From positions 1 to 9,166 of the forward strand of contig JAGKXC010000125.1 of assembly GCA_021151535.1 (NCBI GenBank): a DNA stretch of 9,166 nucleotides, given 5' to 3'. Below, piece by piece: positions 4,917-9,166 of this stretch. The notes under the pieces were generated by a model that worked only from the letters and a program-made list of their open reading frames with translations, was not told the DNA's origin and did no database searches. This stretch comes from Sphingobacteriia bacterium. Lineage in GTDB: Bacteria; Bacteroidota; Bacteroidia; NS11-12g; UBA955. How positions within the stretch are numbered: the stretch's first letter is position 1; each line of letters begins with the position of its first letter. Both the position numbers and the translations under genes were made by a program.

Positions 4917-6371
4917 GTGAAAGCAATTATCACTATAAGGAAGGATAAGAAAAATAAGTTTGGACTTTGCCCAATTGTCGTTCAGTTAAATGAAGGCAAA
5001 ACGGTATTACGAATACCCTTGGGTGAAAGTGTTGAGCCTCATTTTTTTATACCTGAATACCAAATTGTTTCCCAAGATTGCCAAAGGCACAAAGTGCTAA
5101 ATGAGTTAATCAACAAGGCAAAAAAGAAAATAAAAGAAACCAACTTCCACTTCTATGAATTAACGAGTGATCCAGAAAAGGGGTATTTACTCAAACCAGA
5201 TGAATATTGCCAAGTGTATAAACAGATTTACAGTTCTGATTCACCTGAAAATGAATTGGATGCTTTAAAAGGAAAATATACAATTACGCTAGAGGAAACG
5301 GTTGCATATAAACGCCCTCACTATGTGCGATTTGAAAAAAGAGTCCCTTTTGATAAATATGCAGAGGTAAATAACCTAGTAGAAAAATACTTGGCTGGAA
5401 TTAGGGATGAGTTTGTTCAGCGCATTATCGACTTACCCGATTACGATGAATCTGATGATGATTTTAAAAGATTTATGGACGCATGGGATTCATATTATCG
5501 GTTTTGTAAAATGGAGAAGAAGCAATCTACTTATAGTAGAATACCTAATAACCGAAAAATACTGGTTGACTTTTGTAAAAAGTATAATAAGCCACTAACC
5601 TTTGAAGCAATGACAGAAGATTTCGGGAGAGAGTTCAAATATTACCTCGCTAATGAACACGTCAATATTTACAATAAAGAAAAAGGTGTTAGCAATGGAA
5701 CTGTACACAACATACAGAAAAGCATTTGTGCCTTTTTAAATTGGGCTTTCAAAAAAGGGTTAAACACATCTCTCGAATTTAAAAAATGGGACACCCGAAA
5801 ACCCAAATCAGATCAACATTATTTAAGGGAAGATGAATTAAATCAGTTAGTCAATCCCAAAGTAAGTATCACACCAGCTGAGGAAAAAGCTAAAGACCTT
5901 TTTTTATTTGCTGCATATACTGGAATGCGTCATTCAGATGTAATTAGATTTAATAAAGCATTGATTAATGATGGAATAATTAAATACACTTCTGAAAAAA
6001 CGGGTAAAAAATGTGTTGTAAAGTTACTTTCTGTTGCCAAGCAGATTTTGGAGAAATATAATTACGAACTACCCATCAAGGTTAGCGACTGTAATGGCAA
6101 AATAAAATCAGTGCTCAGAAAAATTGGTGTTAATCAGGAAGTTTCTCGAACCCTGCAAAAAGGGAAAGCGAATATTCATACAATAAAGCCACTATCTGAC
6201 TTTATCACCTTTCACTCTGCAAGAAGAAGTTTTATTAACCTAATGATTAGCAAAGAGGTTCAAGTAGCCCATTTGAGTACAATGGTAGGTAATGATGTAC
6301 CAAGTCTGATGGTGTATTATAAAGCTGACACCACCCAAATTGATAGAGTGATGAGTACACTAGATTTATAA
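4917..6371 (+). CDS. Tyrosine-type site-specific recombinase/integrase
   Basis: From GTG 4917 the protein begins MKAIITIRKDKK, the usual start of Bacteroidetes integrases, giving 484 residues. A TTG at 4902 would add five residues but overlaps the promoter. Order of domains: arm-binding domain (about 1-90), SAM-like core-binding domain (about 180-285, with VHNIQKSICAFLNWAFKKGL), then the catalytic domain. Visible catalytic residues are Arg338 in AAYTGMRHSD, a Lys in TSEKTGKK, the box HSARR (His433, Arg436) and the nucleophile Tyr468 in MVYYKAD. The usual Gly-His nine residues before the Tyr is Gly-Asn here (Asn459). The enzyme breaks and rejoins DNA through a 3'-phosphotyrosine. The adjacent tRNA-Ser-like cores are its probable att sites. 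No excisionase gene is obvious. Confidence 0.9.
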   Translation: MKAIITIRKDKKNKFGLCPIVVQLNEGKTVLRIPLGESVEPHFFIPEYQIVSQDCQRHKVLNELINKAKKKIKETNFHFYELTSDPEKGYLLKPDEYCQVYKQIYSSDSPENELDALKGKYTITLEETVAYKRPHYVRFEKRVPFDKYAEVNNLVEKYLAGIRDEFVQRIIDLPDYDESDDDFKRFMDAWDSYYRFCKMEKKQSTYSRIPNNRKILVDFCKKYNKPLTFEAMTEDFGREFKYYLANEHVNIYNKEKGVSNGTVHNIQKSICAFLNWAFKKGLNTSLEFKKWDTRKPKSDQHYLREDELNQLVNPKVSITPAEEKAKDLFLFAAYTGMRHSDVIRFNKALINDGIIKYTSEKTGKKCVVKLLSVAKQILEKYNYELPIKVSDCNGKIKSVLRKIGVNQEVSRTLQKGKANIHTIKPLSDFITFHSARRSFINLMISKEVQVAHLSTMVGNDVPSLMVYYKADTTQIDRVMSTLDL

Positions 6372-6793
6372 TATCAAAACAAACTGGATAGATTAAAATT
6401 AACTTGTTGGATAAATTAATAATTTAGGACCGGCATAATTAATTGACCGTGAACTTTGCCAAATTACAGACTATTTATAAAAACATTCTAGGCTCTAGCC
6501 CGTCCAAAATAAAGTAGACTGATTACCACTAAATTAAATCGTGTGACCGTTTAACTGGTCAAAATCAAATATCCTATTATTACCCCAAAACATACAATAA
6601 TCGGGTTTTAAGCTAAAAAATAACTTGAGCCCAAAATAAAAATAAACCGTGTTCGGTATTAGCGGAGCTGTATCCAAATGGATGAGATCGATTCGCCCCA
6701 GCATATGCGATAAGTATATAAAGTAAGATATACAAGAGATAAACATAATGGGCCAATAGGAATATATGGAACACAATAAAAAATAACATTAAA
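6372..6793. other. AT-rich intergenic region, no gene seen
   Basis: About 420 bases follow the integrase. I see no family-like frame on either strand, no tRNA and no strong terminator. An imperfect palindrome GACCGTTTAACTGGTC lies at 6545-6560. The two minus-strand frames here are hydrophobic, low-complexity translations of AT-rich DNA that overlap each other and the next gene. Confidence 0.5.
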
Positions 6794-7180
6794 ATGAACA
6801 TTACAGGAAGTACAATCAACAACACCAGAGCATATTTAAGATTACATGATGTAACTGGAAATACAATAAACAACATAGAAGAATGTGAATTAAACAATGG
6901 ATTCATGTATTACAGCAAAGAGTTATTCAGCATTAAATTTGGGATTTCAACCCGAACCATTCAGCGCAGGGAGAAAGAAATTATTGGCAGAAAAGACTAT
7001 TGGCGATATTGCATAAGAATAGCTGGATATAAAAACTATTACAGTATTGGGATGCTTGGTATTCGTAAAAAGAATCTGACAGGCAGAACTAGATCAGAGT
7101 ATATTCAATTCCTACAATACTTTGATTGGGATATAATTGGCTCTTGTGAATACCGATACAGTAAAGAAATGGATCGTTAA
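6794..7180 (+). CDS. Small HTH-containing protein, function unknown
   Basis: A 128-residue frame from ATG 6794, preceded by an A-rich leader as is common in this phylum. Residues 1-30 carry an internal duplication (ITGSTINN and VTGNTINN). Residues 43-62 look like a helix-turn-helix (SIKFGISTRTIQRREKEI), followed by a basic, aromatic-rich stretch (KDYWRYCIRIAGYKNYY). The end WDIIGSCEYRYSKE faintly resembles motif I of rolling-circle Rep proteins, which is weak evidence. Another open frame, +1 relative to this one, continues from 7137 to 7331 and may be the lost C-terminus. It follows the integrase on the same strand and could be an element gene for replication or regulation. I do not recognise the family. 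Confidence 0.5.
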   Translation: MNITGSTINNTRAYLRLHDVTGNTINNIEECELNNGFMYYSKELFSIKFGISTRTIQRREKEIIGRKDYWRYCIRIAGYKNYYSIGMLGIRKKNLTGRTRSEYIQFLQYFDWDIIGSCEYRYSKEMDR

Positions 7181-7331
7181 GTACCTTGGGAAATATGAAT
7201 ATTCAAGCACTGGTAATACTCTGGAAGCGAGTATCCATGTGGATTATTTCAGACACGATGGTAATTGGTTAGAATACATCACTAAACAAATTACACAAAT
7301 GCCTGACGGTTATGATTTATTGACTAATTAA
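7137..7331 (+). pseudogene. Possible frameshifted C-terminus of the preceding gene
   Basis: A 64-codon frame beginning only with TTG (7137) or GTG, overlapping the HTH gene by 44 bases in the +1 frame. Its translation is protein-like: KKWIVKYLGKYEYSS, LEASIHVDYF, GNWLEYITKQIT. YITK fits the YxxK nucleophile motif of rolling-circle replication initiators, and IHVDYF sits where an H-U-H type motif would be, but the match is loose. The lack of a good start and the overlap favour one ancestral gene with a frameshift, either a mutation, a sequencing error or programmed. It ends about 110 bases before a bidirectional hairpin. Confidence 0.4.
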
Positions 7332-7445
7332 GATAACAGAATATTAATAGGTCAAAAATTTAATTACCCACAGTTTAATTATAAAAGAATTATTTTTAAA
7401 CATCCAATATTATTAGATTTATCACACACCTAAAATGAAAGGTCT

Positions 7446-7492
7446 TTTATTCAAAATGCCTTACAAAATTAATGTTAGGCATTCTGAATAAA
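7446..7492. terminator. Bidirectional terminator-like hairpin
   Basis: Arms TTTATTCA-A-AATGCCT (7446-7461) and AGGCATT-C-TGAATAAA (7477-7492), 15 of 16 positions paired, with a 15-base loop. It lies between convergent genes ending at 7331 (plus) and 7540 (minus), the expected place for a shared terminator, although the stem is AT-rich and T runs are short. Confidence 0.6.
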
Positions 7493-7539
7493 ATAATATT
7501 ATGCTTTAAAAAGTAAATTACAGCTTTTGATCTGTCAAA

Positions 7540-8556
7540 TTATTGGTCTATTAATGACTTTACTGACTTAGCTGCATCAAGAACTGTTTTATCAAATGAA
7601 ATAGGTTTCCAATTAAAGGTACTCATTGTATTTCTGATATCAGCTTGAACTGTATTTCCAATAAATGGGAGCATACCTTTTGCTTCGTCATTAAATTTTG
7701 CCATAAATTTCAATAAGAACGTTGGAGCCAGTTTTGTACTTACTTTTTCATATCCATTTGATTTCAATATCTGGGCTATTTCTTGAATTGAATGGACTTT
7801 TTCAGTTGTAACAATGAATCGATTACCAATTGCTTTTTCATTTTCTAAGGATGCAACATGAATTGCTGCAACATCTCTTACATCTGACATCACTGAATAG
7901 GCACTAGGCAACATTGGTACTTTTCCAGTTATTAACTTTTTGAAAAAATCCATCGCTTCATTAGAAAGGTTCCCTGTTAATGTTGGGCCATATATAGGGC
8001 CAGGGTTGATAACAACTAGTTCTAATTTGGAATCATCGGTTTGATTTTGTATGAAATCCCAAGCACTTTTTTCAGCAAGTGTTTTGCTCTTAAAGTAGGC
8101 TGTTACATTTTTAGCGTCAACATTTGTCCAACTACTCTCATCGATTTTAAAAGTACCTGTCTTTCCACCTTGCATTGCTGCAGTTGAAGAGGTAAGAACA
8201 ACTCTCTTTACTCCTGCCTTTTTTGCGGCTTTTAAAGCTCTTAATGTACCATCTACAGCAGGTTTTATTAATTCATTTTCATTTTTTGGTTCCTTTACCA
8301 CAAAGGGTGATGCAACATGTAAAACATAATCGCAGCCTTCCATTGCTTTATCCCATCCTGTATCTTTCATTAGATCCAGTTCACAAAATTCTATATTTCC
8401 TTTAGGGTCAACCTCTTTTGTAATACCTTGCAGTACTCCACTAGTGTTTAATAGGCTTCTAACTGATCCTCGGACGGAGTAGCCTTTTTTCAGTAATTCG
8501 GCAGCACAATGTTGTCCTACAAATCCTGATATTCCTGTTACTAAAACTTTTTTCAT
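7540..8556 (-). CDS. NAD(P)-dependent SDR-family aldehyde/ketone reductase
   Basis: From ATG 8556 the protein has 338 residues beginning MKKVLVTGISGFVGQH. The nucleotide-binding motif GxxGxxG is at Gly8, Gly11 and Gly14. The catalytic residues are Ser in VVLTSSTAAM (about 123-124), Tyr154 and Lys158 in YFKSK. The NPGPIYGP segment (about 184-191) is typical of the extended SDR group of dihydroflavonol-reductase-like and yeast Gre2-like aldehyde/methylglyoxal reductases. It should reduce a carbonyl with NADPH or NADH in the cytosol; the substrate cannot be read from sequence. An in-frame ATG at 8655 would add 33 non-conserved residues overlapping the upstream gene, so it is rejected. It lies 76 bases downstream of the DUF1330 gene and is probably co-transcribed with it. 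It is complete. Confidence 0.88.
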   Translation of the reverse strand: MKKVLVTGISGFVGQHCAAELLKKGYSVRGSVRSLLNTSGVLQGITKEVDPKGNIEFCELDLMKDTGWDKAMEGCDYVLHVASPFVVKEPKNENELIKPAVDGTLRALKAAKKAGVKRVVLTSSTAAMQGGKTGTFKIDESSWTNVDAKNVTAYFKSKTLAEKSAWDFIQNQTDDSKLELVVINPGPIYGPTLTGNLSNEAMDFFKKLITGKVPMLPSAYSVMSDVRDVAAIHVASLENEKAIGNRFIVTTEKVHSIQEIAQILKSNGYEKVSTKLAPTFLLKFMAKFNDEAKGMLPFIGNTVQADIRNTMSTFNWKPISFDKTVLDAAKSVKSLIDQ

Positions 8557-8632
8557 TTTGTTTAAAATTTCATTTTTAAAAATTGTGACACCAAAATCAA
8601 CAATCAAAGTATTTGGCTTGTGTTGTTTAATG

Positions 8633-8974
8633 CTACAATCCAGGTAAAATAACAACTCTACCTTCTTCAGATTGCAATTCGTTAATTCGGATGTGTTTGT
8701 ATGGTTGATACTCTTCAGAGTTATACCAACCTTCTGCTGCCTCCATACTTGGGAACATTAGAACTGCTGCCCAGTTTCCACTCCAGTCTCCTTCTTTAAT
8801 ATTTGGAACTGGTGTTCCAGCAATCATTTGCCCACCATGATTAAGTAAAATTGGAATTGCAAATTGCGCATAACGTTGATTTAATTCCTCCAAACTTTCA
8901 ACTTTCATTTGAACCATAATGTATGCAGGCTTCGCTGCATTAGCGTTTTCAGTGTTTTTTTCTTGATTTTTCAT
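8633..8974 (-). CDS. DUF1330 domain-containing protein
   Basis: A complete 113-residue protein. After a short polar N-terminus (to about residue 15) it matches the DUF1330 ferredoxin-like fold: PAYIMVQMKV, RYAQFAIPILLNHGGQMIAG, EGDWSGNWAAVLMFPSMEAAEGWYNSEEYQPY and RVVILPG near the end. The biochemical role of this family is not established. These proteins often sit with oxidoreductases and small-molecule stress genes. It is first in a probable two-gene minus-strand operon with the reductase and diverges from the HxlR-family gene. The start ATG 8974 follows an A/T-rich leader without a Shine-Dalgarno sequence. A TAnnTTTG box lies 35-42 bases upstream. Confidence 0.88.
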   Translation of the reverse strand: MKNQEKNTENANAAKPAYIMVQMKVESLEELNQRYAQFAIPILLNHGGQMIAGTPVPNIKEGDWSGNWAAVLMFPSMEAAEGWYNSEEYQPYKHIRINELQSEEGRVVILPGL

Positions 8975-9000
8975 TTTTCAATTTTTTATATTACTTTTGT

Positions 9001-9070
9001 TTCGCAAGCAAAAATACATAATTACTTTCAATTTGCAAGCAATATTTTAAAAATAATTGCAGCTTGCGAG
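9001..9070. promoter_or_regulatory. Operator/promoter region between DUF1330 operon and HxlR-like gene
   Basis: Three related sites: TTCGCAAGCA (9001-9010), TTGCAAGCA (9033-9041) and, inverted, AGCTTGCGAG (9061-9070). On the minus strand TATTTTTG (9009-9016) fits the -7 consensus and a TTG at 9036-9038 gives a 19-base spacer. The first site therefore overlaps the start of the operon transcript, and the second its -33 element. The third lies 24 bases before the start codon of the plus-strand regulator gene. This arrangement fits an HxlR-type repressor acting on both the operon and itself. Confidence 0.6.
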
Positions 9071-9093
9071 TAAAATAACAAAGATCTATTACG

Positions 9094-9166
9094 ATGAATC
9101 ATAAATTCAGATGTGCATGCCCAATAACCTCTGCCCTTGATATATTAGGAGATAAATGGATATTAG
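9094..9166 (+). CDS. HxlR-family winged-helix transcriptional regulator, partial
   Basis: The window ends 24 codons into this gene. The visible protein is MNHKFRCACPITSALDILGD followed by KWIL. The pattern C-P-(I/V)-x-x-A-L-D-(I/L)-(I/L)-G-x-K-W is the hallmark N-terminus of HxlR/MarR-like regulators, with the conserved Cys at residue 9. HxlR-type proteins are dimeric winged-helix regulators that often sense reactive aldehydes or quinones through that cysteine and control adjacent oxidoreductases. Here the divergent neighbours are a DUF1330 gene and an SDR reductase. The rest of the gene is outside the window. Confidence 0.8.
   Translation, partial: MNHKFRCACPITSALDILGDKWIL

Noticed and set aside
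6534..6906. Two overlapping minus-strand frames with hydrophobic translations
   Set aside because: They overlap each other and the start of the plus-strand HTH gene, lack family resemblance, and are explained by AT-rich DNA.
8557..8655. Longer N-terminus for the SDR reductase
   Set aside because: The family starts at MKKVLVTG; the extra 33 residues are not SDR-like and would overlap the DUF1330 gene.

Overview
The window looks like a low-GC chromosomal accessory region of a member of the Bacteroidota. The evidence is the Bacteroidetes-type tyrosine recombinase, promoter-like elements of the form TAnnTTTG with no Shine-Dalgarno sequences, and the gene families present. The species cannot be named from this sequence. 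By hand count, lines 1-60 and 121-180 are about 47-48% G+C, against about 35% at 1201-1260 and 30% at 5461-5520, so the left edge differs in base composition from the rest.

Layout, left to right. (1) 1-400, minus strand: part of a polyketide-synthase-type ketosynthase with its active-site cysteine. It runs off the left edge, and the usual N-terminal 70-85 residues are missing. (2) 685-2247, minus: a complete class II Fic protein whose start region lies in an array of five TGGGCGCAA-like motifs. (3) 2324-2438: first copy of a 115-bp repeat that holds a strong terminator and a sequence matching the 3' end of a tRNA-Ser. (4) 2638-4125, minus: a second class II Fic protein fused to an N-terminal AbiEi-antitoxin-like DNA-binding region. 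Its start codon is the last member of a roughly 210-bp array of TTTTCCA/TGGAAAA motifs. (5) 4326-4664, minus: the C-terminal remnant of a DUF6088 (AbiEi-like) antitoxin. (6) 4604-4634 and 4679-4797: two further tRNA-Ser-3'-end-like sites, the second being a copy of the 115-bp repeat. (7) 4917-6371, plus: a tyrosine integrase next to the last att-like site. (8) 6794-7331, plus: a small HTH-bearing gene and an overlapping second frame, perhaps one frameshifted gene. (9) 7540-8974, minus: an SDR-type aldehyde reductase gene and a DUF1330 gene in a probable operon. (10) 9094-9166, plus: the start of a divergent HxlR-family regulator gene, with three TTTGCAAGC-like sites between it and the operon.

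Reading of the whole: 2324-4797 looks like an integration hot spot at the 3' end of a tRNA-Ser gene, where small elements have stacked and partly decayed. They left Fic and AbiEi-like genes between repeated att-like cores, with one integrase at the right. The intact tRNA-Ser is not in the window. The arrays at the two fic starts suggest autoregulation, and the AbiEi-like domain of the second Fic protein is the natural candidate binder for its own array. The HxlR/DUF1330/SDR unit on the right looks like a self-contained response to reactive small molecules. It could be cargo or ordinary chromosome.
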